Part shown: piece after piece, positions 54,265 through 62,520 of the stretch
Layout: each line of letters starts with the position of its first letter
How positions within the stretch are numbered: the first letter of the stretch is position 1
Assembly (NCBI RefSeq): GCF_000770305.1
Contig: NZ_JNVB01000014.1
Span: 79,664-143,663 of the forward strand
From: Erwinia oleae
Lineage (GTDB): Bacteria > Pseudomonadota > Gammaproteobacteria > Enterobacterales > Enterobacteriaceae
Direction: 5' to 3'
DNA: 64,000 nucleotides
Notes under the pieces: generated by a model
What the model was told of the DNA's origin: nothing
Databases searched by the model: none
Seen by the model: only the letters and a program-made list of their open reading frames with translations
Translations under genes and position numbers: made by a program

Positions 54265-54723
54265 TTACTTATTCAGATTATCGCGGAAAGTTTCCAACTG
54301 ATTTTTCAACGATTGCAGCATCTCGCTATCGCAGTCGGAGGCACAAAACACCGACTGCGGAATCCCGACCGCTTTGCTCCTCAGCGCGCGCCCTTCTTCC
54401 GTCAGCGTGACCATTACCTGGCGTTCGTCTTTACGCGAGCGCTGGCGGTTGAGTAGCCCTGCGGCCTCAAGCCTCTTCAGCAGCGGGGTCAGGGTGGCGG
54501 AATCCAGAAACAGCCGCTCGCCGATATCAGAAACCGTCACGTCATCGCGTTCCCACAGCACCAGCATCACCAGATATTGCGGATAGGTGATATCAAGCTG
54601 CGTCAGCAACTGACGATAAAGCTTATGCAGCGCCAGATTCGCAGAGTAAAGCGCAAAACAAAGCTGCTGATCGAGTAACAGTGGCGATGGTTTCACTTTT
54701 TTGTCATCTTGATGTGTGCTCAT
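54265..54723 (-). CDS. ohrR: MarR-family organic peroxide sensor OhrR
   Basis: 152 residues from ATG 54723. Peroxide-sensing Cys22 lies in [14 protein letters not shown], and the winged helix carries the family core [41 protein letters not shown]. OhrR represses ohr until Cys22 is oxidised by organic hydroperoxides. C-terminal Cys residues (FCASDCD) could act as resolving thiols. The longer frame to 54828 crosses the promoter and is rejected. Confidence 0.93.
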   Translation of the reverse strand: MSTHQDDKKVKPSPLLLDQQLCFALYSANLALHKLYRQLLTQLDITYPQYLVMLVLWERDDVTVSDIGERLFLDSATLTPLLKRLEAAGLLNRQRSRKDERQVMVTLTEEGRALRSKAVGIPQSVFCASDCDSEMLQSLKNQLETFRDNLNK

Positions 54724-54730
54724 GCGACAA

Positions 54731-54759
54731 AATATAAATAGTGCACTATATAATTGCAA
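54731..54759 (-). promoter_or_regulatory. ohrR promoter with embedded OhrR operator
   Basis: On the minus strand TTGCAA (54754-54759), 17 bp, then TATATT (54731-54736). The palindrome ATAGTGCACTAT (54738-54749) sits inside the spacer, so OhrR would repress its own gene and possibly the divergent gene at 54789. Confidence 0.7.
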
Positions 54760-54788
54760 GCGAATTTTAATTGTGCGGGGAGAAGGGG

Positions 54789-55379
54789 ATGACGTCACTG
54801 GAAGAAAAAGCGCGGCGCTATGCGACAAAAGCGCATGCTGCCCTGGATCAGCGTCGAAAGTACACGAATGAGTCCTATATCGTTCATCCGGCTGCGGTAG
54901 TGGAACTGGTGCGCAGCGTAACCGACAGCGAGATCATGCTCGCCGCCGCATGGCTTCACGATACGGTCGAGGATACCGATACCACGCAGGGCGATATTGA
55001 AAACCACTTCGGCAGCGAGGTTGCCGCGCTGGTCGGCATGCTGACCAATACGCATCCGCCGGAAGCTAAAAATCGCGCGGCGCGCAAGGTGGCGCATTTT
55101 CAACATACGGCGCAGGCCTCTGCCGATGCGCAAACCATCAAGCTTGCCGATATTATTGACAATACCTGCTCGATTATTGAGTTCGACGCGCGTTTTGCCC
55201 GCGTTTATCTGGTGGAAAAACGCGTACAGATCGCGCTTTTGCCCGACGGCAACCGTGAACTGTGGCAACGCGCTTCTGTGATTATTGAGCAAGGCATTAC
55301 GCAATTGATGCAGGCGCCTTATCACATTCCGTCAGGGTGGTTTCAAAAACAGCAGCAAAAATATTCTTTCGTCGGGTAA
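54789..55379 (+). CDS. HD-domain protein, MESH1-like small alarmone hydrolase candidate
   Basis: 196 residues consisting of one HD domain of the SpoT/MESH1 type. Metal ligands fit the family: His33 (YIVHP), His57-Asp58 ([13 protein letters not shown]) and Asp121 ([10 protein letters not shown]), with [16 protein letters not shown] resembling SpoT. There is no synthetase domain. It would hydrolyse ppGpp or a related pyrophosphorylated nucleotide in the cytoplasm. It is divergent from ohrR and shares its control region. Start 54789 is chosen because homology begins at [14 protein letters not shown] lies 9 bp upstream. Confidence 0.8.
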   Translation: MTSLEEKARRYATKAHAALDQRRKYTNESYIVHPAAVVELVRSVTDSEIMLAAAWLHDTVEDTDTTQGDIENHFGSEVAALVGMLTNTHPPEAKNRAARKVAHFQHTAQASADAQTIKLADIIDNTCSIIEFDARFARVYLVEKRVQIALLPDGNRELWQRASVIIEQGITQLMQAPYHIPSGWFQKQQQKYSFVG

Positions 55380-55451
55380 GGTCCGGCACTTATTGGTAAA
55401 TTCTGTAGCGTGACCTTCCTATAATCGCAGCCAGATAATATGAGGGACACT

Positions 55452-56072
55452 ATGCAATCGGATTTACTGTTTATTCGCTACCGGGCACTGACGTTTTTGG
55501 CCTGTGCGGTTTTTCTTTGTGTGTTACTGGGGCTGGTCTTTATTGATGTAAGCTGGATCAACGACGGGGTTCACGAAACGTCTCTCACCGAGATCGCCCA
55601 GGAGTTGATGCTGCTGACGATCGCGCTGCTGTGCTTTGTGCGCGCTTACCGTAAGGTCAGCCTGAGGCCCGCTTTGACGCTGATCGGCGGTTTCTATACC
55701 TGTATGCTGATCCGCGAGCTGGATTTTGTTTTTGACGCGCTCTCACACGGTAGCTGGGTGTGGTTTGCGCTGATCGTCACGGCAATTTGCGTGGTGATTG
55801 CCGCGCTGAATCCGCAGCGTACCGTGGCAGGGCTGGCTGCCGTTTTGCGTCATCCGTCGTGGGGCATGATGAGCGCGGGGCTGCTGACGGTGCTGATTTT
55901 TTCTCGCCTGTTCGGCATGCAGGATCTCTGGCGTCATCTGATGCCGGACGGCTACAGCCATACGGTCAAAAACATGGTGGAAGAAGGCGTTGAGCTGCTG
56001 GGTTACGGCCTGTGTTTCTTCGCCACCCTGCAATACTTTTTTGGCGCTGAGCGGCTAAAACTTGCTGAATAG
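55452..56072 (+). CDS. Integral membrane protein of unknown function
   Basis: 206 residues, about six hydrophobic segments (LTFLACAVFLCVLLGLVFI; LMLLTIALLCFVRAYR; ALTLIGGFYTCMLIREL; WVWFALIVTAICVVIAAL; MMSAGLLTVLIFSRLF; LLGYGLCFFATLQYFFG). A conserved-looking acidic/His pocket (EAQELM-like EIAQEL, IRELDFVFD, MVEEGVELLGY) occurs within the helices. GAGGG spaces to ATG 55452 better than to 55440. Not recognised; it stands between the HD gene and a terminator. Confidence 0.7.
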   Translation: MQSDLLFIRYRALTFLACAVFLCVLLGLVFIDVSWINDGVHETSLTEIAQELMLLTIALLCFVRAYRKVSLRPALTLIGGFYTCMLIRELDFVFDALSHGSWVWFALIVTAICVVIAALNPQRTVAGLAAVLRHPSWGMMSAGLLTVLIFSRLFGMQDLWRHLMPDGYSHTVKNMVEEGVELLGYGLCFFATLQYFFGAERLKLAE

Positions 56073-56090
56073 CGTGGTGTCGCAGACAGT

Positions 56091-56117
56091 AAAACGGGCT
56101 CAATCGAGCCCGTTTTT
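56091..56117. terminator. Bidirectional terminator
   Basis: AAAA-CGGGCTC-AATC-GAGCCCG-TTTTT: perfect 7-bp stem with A and T tracts on both sides, between the membrane-protein gene (+) and the RpiB-family gene (-). Confidence 0.92.
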
Positions 56118-56127
56118 ATTGAAGCGG

Positions 56128-56769
56128 TTAAGCATCCAGATACGACTTCACAAAAGCGATAATCTCCCGATCTTTCCCTTGCTCAAACAGGCATTGCTGA
56201 AAACGTGGGCCACCGATGGCAGTTTTCACCAGTTCAGGATCGATCGCCCGCAGCGAATCAAGGTAATTCTCTTTCACTACCGCTTTTTTCACCTCGCTCA
56301 GCAGGCCCGCGTTGCGTACCTGTGGTTCACGGCGCTCCGGCGGATAGCCTTCGCCACGACGACCGGTAAACGCCTTTTCAAAGATATAACGCAGATTCAG
56401 CTCCGCGCCCCAGCCAAAGCCTTTAGCAAACGGCAGCGCCAGCGCATTGCCGTTATTGATCTGGCTGAACAGAAACGCATCCGCCGGATCGATGCAGTAA
56501 CCGCACGCCACGCCGGGATGGATGTTCAACGACATCAGCGCGCCCTGCCCGGTGCCGCAACCGGTTATCACAAAGTCGACCGCGCGTGCGTTTAACAGAA
56601 TACTGGCCATGATGCCCAGATGGATATAGGTCAGGTGGTGATCCTGTTCATCACTCATGCCGACATTAAATATGCTGTCACCGTTATCAGTCGCCACCGC
56701 CTTAAGCTGCGCCAGCACTATGGCATTTTTCGCCGCCTGGCTGTTTTCCATCATTAAAGCAATATTCAT
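56128..56769 (-). CDS. RpiB/LacA/LacB-family isomerase (probable DhuI-like DKI isomerase)
   Basis: 213 residues with the family's phosphate/anion loop VDFVITGCGTGQGALMSLN and a C-terminal extension (about 140-213) longer than in RpiB (about 150 total). It follows kduD by 23 bp in the same unit behind a KdgR box. In streptococci DhuI, an RpiB-family enzyme of this size, isomerises 4-deoxy-L-threo-5-hexosulose uronate for the SDR DhuD; KduI, a cupin, does this in E. coli. By that analogy this gene supplies the KduI step. Ribosome site CAGGGAGA. Family certain; substrate inferred. Confidence 0.75.
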   Translation of the reverse strand: MNIALMMENSQAAKNAIVLAQLKAVATDNGDSIFNVGMSDEQDHHLTYIHLGIMASILLNARAVDFVITGCGTGQGALMSLNIHPGVACGYCIDPADAFLFSQINNGNALALPFAKGFGWGAELNLRYIFEKAFTGRRGEGYPPERREPQVRNAGLLSEVKKAVVKENYLDSLRAIDPELVKTAIGGPRFQQCLFEQGKDREIIAFVKSYLDA

Positions 56770-56792
56770 TAGGTTCTCCCTGAGGTCGTTGT

Positions 56793-57554
56793 TTAACGCG
56801 CCAGCCAGCCGCCGTCGACGGCCAGCGTATAGCCATTCACATAGTCCGATGCCGCAGAGGCCAGAAACACTACCGGCCCCATCAAATCCGCCGGTAATCC
56901 CCAGCGCCCTGCCGGAATACGTTGAAGAATTTCATCGCTGCGGTCGGCATCAGCGCGCAGTTGTTGCGTATTGTTGGTGCTCATATAGCCGGGCGCGATG
57001 GCGTTGACGTTGATATTGTGCTGCGCCCATTCGTTCGCCAGCAGACGCGTCACGCCCAGCACCGCGCTTTTGGAGGCCGTGTAAGACGGCACGCGAATAC
57101 CCCCCTGAAATGAGAGCATCGACGCAATATTAATAATTTTGCCGCCTGTTCCCTGAGCAATAAACTGCTTCGCCACCGCCTGCGACAGAAAGAATACCGT
57201 CTTGATGTTCAAATCCATCACCTCATCCCACGCTTCCTCAGTGAAATTCAGCGCATCCTGACGATGGATCATACCGGCGTTGTTCACCAGAATATCGATA
57301 TGGCCCATGTTCTTCACCGCCTGCGCCAGCAGGTCGGGCAGCGCCTCAATACTGCCTAAGTCCGCTTCCAGGCTGAGAAAACGGCGGCCAGATGCTTCGA
57401 CTCGCTCTACGGTTTCATGCGGCGTGGTGCGATTAATGCCGACGATATCGCATCCCGCCTGGGCCAGGCCCTCGGCCATCGCCTGACCCAGCCCCGTATT
57501 GCAACCTGTTACGATCGCCACCTTATCCTTCAGTACAAATTGCTCAAGAATCAT
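56793..57554 (-). CDS. kduD: 2-dehydro-3-deoxy-D-gluconate 5-dehydrogenase KduD
   Basis: 253 residues, the same length as E. coli KduD, with start MILEQFVLKDK at 57554 after AGGAAG. Classical SDR motifs: TGCNTGLGQ (16-24), NNAG (LVNNAGMI), catalytic Ser in IASMLS and YTASK. C-terminal GYTLAVDGGWLAR. It reduces DKII to 2-keto-3-deoxygluconate using NADH, feeding KdgK at 24802. It heads the unit with the RpiB-family gene, with a KdgR box about 120 bp upstream. Confidence 0.95.
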   Translation of the reverse strand: MILEQFVLKDKVAIVTGCNTGLGQAMAEGLAQAGCDIVGINRTTPHETVERVEASGRRFLSLEADLGSIEALPDLLAQAVKNMGHIDILVNNAGMIHRQDALNFTEEAWDEVMDLNIKTVFFLSQAVAKQFIAQGTGGKIINIASMLSFQGGIRVPSYTASKSAVLGVTRLLANEWAQHNINVNAIAPGYMSTNNTQQLRADADRSDEILQRIPAGRWGLPADLMGPVVFLASAASDYVNGYTLAVDGGWLAR

Positions 57555-57672
57555 GATCTCTTCCTGTGATGGCGCGATGAAAATGGTTTCGTTGATGAAC
57601 AGAGCCGGTTCAGACCGCGCGTCTGTGGCAATACTCAGCAGTTTAGCGCGCACTGAGAAGCCTTTCAAACAA

Positions 57673-57693
57673 TAACAAAACAATGTTTCTTTT
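57673..57693. promoter_or_regulatory. KdgR box upstream of kduD
   Basis: TAACAAAACAATGTTTCTTT contains the core AAAAC-AAT-GTTTC (57677-57689), a near-consensus KdgR site between kduD and the 3' end of the porin gene. Confidence 0.8.
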
Positions 57694-57727
57694 TTTGTAA
57701 AACGTGACTTCTTTCCTGTTAGCGAGG

Positions 57728-58408
57728 TCAGAAGTGATATTGCAATCCCAGACGCATGCGCGTCTGGCGATGGTCAGTCACTTTATTGACGCCAATATTG
57801 CCCACTTCAGCATAGGGCGACCAGCTGGCGTTCATATTCCACAGCGCTTTAATATTGTGCTCGTAATCCCATTTTTTATTATCAAAGCGAACCCGATCGC
57901 TGTGTTTGTAAATATAATTATATTCAAACCGCCAGTCCTGATAGCGATAACCCAGCCAGAATTCCCCGCGATTGGTTTTCATATCCTCCTTATTACGTTG
58001 CGTTTCACGCGTATATTCATAACGATAACGCGCCCTGAATGAGAACCCATTGCTGAAGGTGTATCCGGAAGTGATAAATGGCTTATAAATACTTTTATCG
58101 CCGGACGACTCCAGTGAAAATCCGGGTTGGACAAACCACGCGCGATTTATTTTATACTGATAGTTAAGAGAACTTTCCGTGCCATTGCTGACCACGTCGT
58201 TATAGGGCTGATTGGTGTTATCACCGCCGGATCGCCATTTCGTTTCCAGCGAGAAACCCAGCCCACTGGCAAAGCGGTGCGACACGGACACTCTGTCTTT
58301 GTGGGAACGGCTGATATCCTGCCATTCATGACGATAATCAAGGGTAACGGCGCTGACAGGGAGGGCGACCAGCAACAGCGTGCTTAAGATAATATTCCTT
58401 TTATTCAT
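57728..58408 (-). CDS. kdgM: KdgM-family oligogalacturonate porin
   Basis: 226 residues: signal peptide (LSTLLLVALPVSA), then alternating beta strands of a 12-strand barrel with basic/aromatic faces (VTLDYRHEWQD; FRARYRYEYTRE; EFWLGYRYQDWRFEYNYIYKHSD) and a C-terminal Phe (RLGLQYHF), the BamA signal. KdgM forms small anion-selective channels for oligogalacturonides in the outer membrane. It is the last gene of the unit GPH transporter, PL9 lyase, porin. Confidence 0.93.
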   Translation of the reverse strand: MNKRNIILSTLLLVALPVSAVTLDYRHEWQDISRSHKDRVSVSHRFASGLGFSLETKWRSGGDNTNQPYNDVVSNGTESSLNYQYKINRAWFVQPGFSLESSGDKSIYKPFITSGYTFSNGFSFRARYRYEYTRETQRNKEDMKTNRGEFWLGYRYQDWRFEYNYIYKHSDRVRFDNKKWDYEHNIKALWNMNASWSPYAEVGNIGVNKVTDHRQTRMRLGLQYHF

Positions 58409-58441
58409 TTGACTCTTCCTTTATATAACTGCGTTCCCTGG

Positions 58442-60505
58442 TTAAGGATTAACAGACTGCGTTGTGATAAATATGTTATTGCTTTTTACTGTGCCGTTGA
58501 CGGCATCGGGCCACACGCCTGCCGACGTACGCAGTGAGATATTCCCTGAGAACACGCCCTGCTGTTCAGGCGTGACATACGGGCCTGGGCGGAAAATATA
58601 ATTAAACCGTTTATTATCGATAGCCGTATTATTTTTAACCGCTAAACTTCCCGGATTGAAGTTATCGGTAAAGCCATCCATGCCATTTTCAATGGCCACG
58701 CTGTCCGATATTTCGTGTGCGACCGGCAAACCTTCGCCGCCCATTTTAAATCCGTTATTCACGTTGCGCATCGCAACGCTTTTTTCAATGATTACGCGTC
58801 CGTTAGGGCCGTCCTCAATTTTATTAAACAGGTCAAATCCATCATCGATATTATGGTGGGCGAAACAGGCGATAAGTTTGTTACCTTCGCCAACGCGCAT
58901 CTTAACCGCGAAACCGTCTGCATTGATCATGCCGGGATCGCGGTTACCCCATGATTCGGAACGAGAAATGACGTTATGGCTGGCCCACAGCGGCCGTCCG
59001 ACGTCAGGCGGCGAGGCCACCCAGATGCCGGTATCGTCAGCCTCATACGCTTCTACTTTGTCGATGCGGTTGTGGCTGCCGGCGATCGTGAAGCTCTTTT
59101 CCGTCACCTTAATACCGGCGATGTCCCAGTAGCTGGCCGCCAGATTGAAGCCGTGCAGCACCGCGTGATGGCCGAGCGGGCGCAATCGTTTAGGCCGATC
59201 ACGCGTGCCGCTGACCGCTGCGGGAAAAGTCGTCAGGCTGTAGTCGCCGTCTGCCAGCCACAGCACGCCGCCCGGTGCCAGCAGCGCAGCCGCCGTGGCG
59301 ATATCGAGCGGCTTCGCCAGGCTGCCGTCGGCATCCGGCTTGCCCGCCGGTGAAGCATAGAGTTCAGCCATGATCGCCACGCGGGCGCGGGTGACGGTGA
59401 AACCGTCGCTTATCACCTCGCCGCTTTCGCTGGTGAAGACATAGTCAAGGCGCATCGGGGCTGGCGGCAGTGAAACCGGAACACGTTGCATCTCGCCTGC
59501 GATAACGGGTTTCTGCTCAGACAGCGTTTCACTTCCGCTTTTCACCACCAGTTTACCGTTCTGGTTGCTGCGCAGTTGCAGTACATAATCGTCACCTGCC
59601 GAGACCGGCGCTGAGGCAATTTCAATCTTTAACGGCACGGGCTTGCTGACGAAGACGTGAGGAACGGCGCTGTGGCGATCGCTCAGCGTCAGCGTTGCGC
59701 TGTACACGGTGATTTTGGCATTGCGCGCGGCAAAGAAGCCCACGTAGTAGCCCTCTTTCTCCTGAACCGTCAGCCGTTCGGCATCATGGGTGGACTGAAC
59801 AATCCATTTGCCTTCTTTGAGGTCGGCCCAGGCCGCCTCGAAACCGCTATCCGTGCGGGAAAGACGCAGACGAAAGCGCGGCGTACTGCGGAGATCGATA
59901 TTCTGACGCCCCGCCTTGCGTTTGATTTCGATGTCCGCGTTGCCCCATGCATTCACCACGCCGTTACGGGAGATCAGCGCCGTTTTCACCTGGTAAGCAG
60001 ACTTTTTGTCCTGCGTGATCACCGCGTTCATCACCATGTTGGACGCGGCAGGAAACTCTTCGTAGCCCGGTAGCATCTTCTCCTGCCTTGGCTTGCCGAG
60101 CGTATCGCGGAACAGCAGCCCTGCGCCCTCCTGACCGGCCGGTAGCGCGCCGTTTTCCGGGCCAAACTGCTCAATGCCGATCTCCGCCTCCAGTTGCGCA
60201 TTGGCGCCGGCGGGCACGCGCGTATAGTAGAAGGTCAACCCATCGTGGCTGTTGCCGATCTTGCCGCCGCGACTTTCAATCTGCACCGGCGTTATCAGCC
60301 TGCCGCCTGCGTCACCAAGCGGCTCGCCGCCCGCCAGCGTCACCTGATTCACGCCGACCTTGTCCGGCAACACGTTAGTGGCAAAATTGATGTCCGTAGA
60401 CTGCCCAAACGTAATGGCGTGCCACGTCTGCGTTTCCGGCACGCTGTTCGCTGCGGCGCAGCTGAAGCAGGTGCTAATAAGTAATAAAGCCAATCCTTTC
60501 ATCAT
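58442..60505 (-). CDS. pelX: Periplasmic exopolygalacturonate lyase, PL9 (PelX-like)
   Basis: 687 residues: signal peptide (about 1-19), an N-terminal beta-sandwich part (about 25-370), and a right-handed parallel beta-helix (about 380-687). The PL9 active site is visible: Asp530 (NADGF), the calcium cluster DDGFD (Asp554, 555, 558) and catalytic Lys587 (NGFKMGG); the 24-residue gap between the first two equals that in Dickeya Pel9A (Asp209 to Asp233). PelX releases unsaturated digalacturonate from non-methylated polygalacturonate, supplying the transporter beside it. A hairpin (GTCCCG/CGGGAC, near 60523-60546) precedes it. Confidence 0.9.
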   Translation of the reverse strand: MMKGLALLLISTCFSCAAANSVPETQTWHAITFGQSTDINFATNVLPDKVGVNQVTLAGGEPLGDAGGRLITPVQIESRGGKIGNSHDGLTFYYTRVPAGANAQLEAEIGIEQFGPENGALPAGQEGAGLLFRDTLGKPRQEKMLPGYEEFPAASNMVMNAVITQDKKSAYQVKTALISRNGVVNAWGNADIEIKRKAGRQNIDLRSTPRFRLRLSRTDSGFEAAWADLKEGKWIVQSTHDAERLTVQEKEGYYVGFFAARNAKITVYSATLTLSDRHSAVPHVFVSKPVPLKIEIASAPVSAGDDYVLQLRSNQNGKLVVKSGSETLSEQKPVIAGEMQRVPVSLPPAPMRLDYVFTSESGEVISDGFTVTRARVAIMAELYASPAGKPDADGSLAKPLDIATAAALLAPGGVLWLADGDYSLTTFPAAVSGTRDRPKRLRPLGHHAVLHGFNLAASYWDIAGIKVTEKSFTIAGSHNRIDKVEAYEADDTGIWVASPPDVGRPLWASHNVISRSESWGNRDPGMINADGFAVKMRVGEGNKLIACFAHHNIDDGFDLFNKIEDGPNGRVIIEKSVAMRNVNNGFKMGGEGLPVAHEISDSVAIENGMDGFTDNFNPGSLAVKNNTAIDNKRFNYIFRPGPYVTPEQQGVFSGNISLRTSAGVWPDAVNGTVKSNNIFITTQSVNP

Positions 60506-60563
60506 GTCCTTCCTGACTTTTTCCTGTCCCGCACCGTCAGGAACGGGACGATTTCCCTGTTGT

Positions 60564-62126
60564 TCAGACCGGCTGGATAACGTCTTTAACGCTCTCCGTT
60601 GATAACTTCATCTTTTTGCAGATCTCGCTGTTGCCCCAGCACTGCTCGTAGGGATAGCCCACCAGCTTCTCAATAATCGCTCTGGACGTCGGGCTGATAG
60701 CACTCAGCTCACCCCCGGCTTTGATACGAGCCACTTCTTCCAGCACCACCCGATGCGTTTTGCGGTTCAGCGTCATCTGATAGCTGAAGACCATCGCAAT
60801 CAGCGCCAGCACGGTCACGCCGCCGAAAAAGACCCAGGAGATGGCCACCATCGCGCTCTCCGGTTGGGTGTGAGATTTTGACTGGAAGCCGTAATAACTG
60901 AGGATCGCGCCCATCACGAACACGATAATTGATCGAACAATTTTCCCGGAAAAGGTCATGGCGCCCGCATAGATACCTTCGCGACGGCGACCGGTGAACA
61001 CTTCATCAACGTCCGCCAGGAAGGTGTAAACCGTCCAGGGGATATAGTAGACGCCACCCGTTCCCAGTCCGAATATCACGGTGATACCAATAATGATCGG
61101 CGTGGTGAGATAGACAGGTAAGTGGAAGAAATGCAGCATTGAATAACAGCCGACGGCGAATACCACCACGGCCAGCGCCCAGATATAGGGCTTACTGAAG
61201 CCTTTTTTCACACAGATGCCAATAAATACGGCGGTGGAAAAGAGCTGCAAGATGGCATTCAAACTGTTGAGTCCGGCCAGAATCGACGGGTCATATTGCA
61301 AAACGAATATTACATAATAGGTAAATACTGAAGCAAACAGCCACTCGGCGCCAAAGCCAAACAGATACATCCCCAAATGCTTGCGGAACACGCGCAGATA
61401 GAAGGTGGACTGCATATCGCGCGCCAGAGAGACCAGCGTTCTCCACAGCGACTGTTTTTGTGGCGCGGGGTCTGCCGCCGCATCTTTGCGTTCCCAGGTA
61501 TAAAACCAGAGCACGCCAATGGCGATAAAAAGGATTACGCCGTAGCTGAGACCGGTCAGGAAAAAGGGCTGCGCGGAGTCTTTGCCATAAATAAGAATAA
61601 ATTGTCCGGGAATAAACGCCGCCAGAAAATTGGCAATTTTCCCGAATATCGCTTTAAAGCCGGTGAGCTTTGAACGCACGGCAAAATCATCGGTCATTTC
61701 GGTCGCCAGCGTTTCATAAGGCACCATGATCGAGGTGTAAATCAGCTCAAAAAGTACGTAGGTTGAGAGGTAATACCAGAAACCAAAGCCTTCCACCCAC
61801 AGCAGCGGATAAACCATCATCAACGGTGCGCCAATTAGCAAAAAAAAGCGCCTGCGACCAAAACGTTTACCCAGCCGCGTATGGCCAAATTTGTCGGTCA
61901 GATAGCCCATTACCGGATTACTGATTGCGTCAATAATGCTGGCGGTTGAAAAGATGAAAGAGGCTTCCAATAAGGTCAGCCCGCAAAAGGTGGTATAAAA
62001 ATAGAGTAGCCACGCGCCGGCAATTGCCAGTGCGCCACTACCTAATAAATTTCCGCCTCCATAAGCCAACTGGTGCCCCAGCGTAACCTTGTGAACCTGC
62101 CCCACAGATGTGGTATTTGTCGCCAT
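60564..62126 (-). CDS. togT: GPH-family oligogalacturonide transporter (TogT-like)
   Basis: 520 residues, 12 membrane segments, GPH/MelB-type signatures (LAYGGGNLLGSGALAI; DAISNPVMGYLTDKFG; GKRFGRRRFF; MVPYETLATEMTDDF). Dickeya TogT, a GPH carrier, imports oligogalacturonides; the gene here heads the unit with PL9 lyase and KdgM and faces ogl. It shares these motifs and layout with the carrier at 15285, a paralogue. Ribosome site is weak (GGGAACATAAT). Confidence 0.88.
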   Translation of the reverse strand: MATNTTSVGQVHKVTLGHQLAYGGGNLLGSGALAIAGAWLLYFYTTFCGLTLLEASFIFSTASIIDAISNPVMGYLTDKFGHTRLGKRFGRRRFFLLIGAPLMMVYPLLWVEGFGFWYYLSTYVLFELIYTSIMVPYETLATEMTDDFAVRSKLTGFKAIFGKIANFLAAFIPGQFILIYGKDSAQPFFLTGLSYGVILFIAIGVLWFYTWERKDAAADPAPQKQSLWRTLVSLARDMQSTFYLRVFRKHLGMYLFGFGAEWLFASVFTYYVIFVLQYDPSILAGLNSLNAILQLFSTAVFIGICVKKGFSKPYIWALAVVVFAVGCYSMLHFFHLPVYLTTPIIIGITVIFGLGTGGVYYIPWTVYTFLADVDEVFTGRRREGIYAGAMTFSGKIVRSIIVFVMGAILSYYGFQSKSHTQPESAMVAISWVFFGGVTVLALIAMVFSYQMTLNRKTHRVVLEEVARIKAGGELSAISPTSRAIIEKLVGYPYEQCWGNSEICKKMKLSTESVKDVIQPV

Positions 62127-62173
62127 AATATTATGTTCCCTATATATATTCAGAACGATATTTCATTTTTTTA

Positions 62174-62187
62174 AAACCATTGGTTTA
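62174..62187. promoter_or_regulatory. KdgR-like degenerate palindrome near togT promoter
   Basis: AAACCATTGGTTTA is a perfect dyad centred on ATT, like KdgR boxes, but with CC/GG in place of AC/GT (11 of 16 positions of the consensus). It lies 48 bp upstream of the transporter start; it may be a weak KdgR site or belong to another regulator. Confidence 0.45.
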
Positions 62188-62210
62188 TACATAGACTTCA
62201 AACTTAAGAA

Positions 62211-62226
62211 TGTGATTGAAATCACG
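62211..62226. promoter_or_regulatory. CRP site between togT-like and ogl units
   Basis: TGTGATTGAAATCACG matches TGTGA-N6-TCACA at 9 of 10 defined positions. It lies between two divergent pectin units, the normal place for CRP activation of KdgR-regulon genes. Confidence 0.85.
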
Positions 62227-62454
62227 TATAAATAATCAAGACAAGCCATTAACGGGATAAGTTACAGCGTTAACAACAGGTTAATTAAATAAAACAGCCT
62301 TCAAATCAAAGGATTAAATTTGTTTTTTATTTCAAGAAAGAGTCTGAAAACTGAAAGGCATGCAGCAGGTACATTATATTTATGCGAAAAGAATCACACA
62401 ATTAAAAAAATAAAAATCCATTCATATTTAAAATCGGTACACTATTTCTTAGTT

Positions 62455-62473
62455 TTTAAAACGTTGTTTCTAT
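62455..62473. promoter_or_regulatory. KdgR box 1 upstream of ogl
   Basis: TTTAAAACGTTGTTTCTAT carries the core AAAAC-GTT-GTTTC, 48 bp before the ogl start. Confidence 0.8.
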
Positions 62474-62483
62474 GTATATTAAA

Positions 62484-62501
62484 TTAACATTGTTTTCATA
62501 A
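62484..62501. promoter_or_regulatory. KdgR box 2 upstream of ogl
   Basis: TTAACATTGTTTTCATAA carries AAC-ATT-GTTTT with a good right arm and a weaker left arm, starting 29 bp after box 1 and close to the ogl ribosome site, a position suited to blocking transcription. Confidence 0.65.
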
Positions 62502-62520
62502 TCGTGTAATCAGGGAGATC

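Noticed and set aside
56128..56769. Ribose-5-phosphate isomerase B for pentose metabolism
   Set aside because: The protein is about 60 residues longer than RpiB and is in a kduD unit under KdgR, so a uronate isomerase is more likely.
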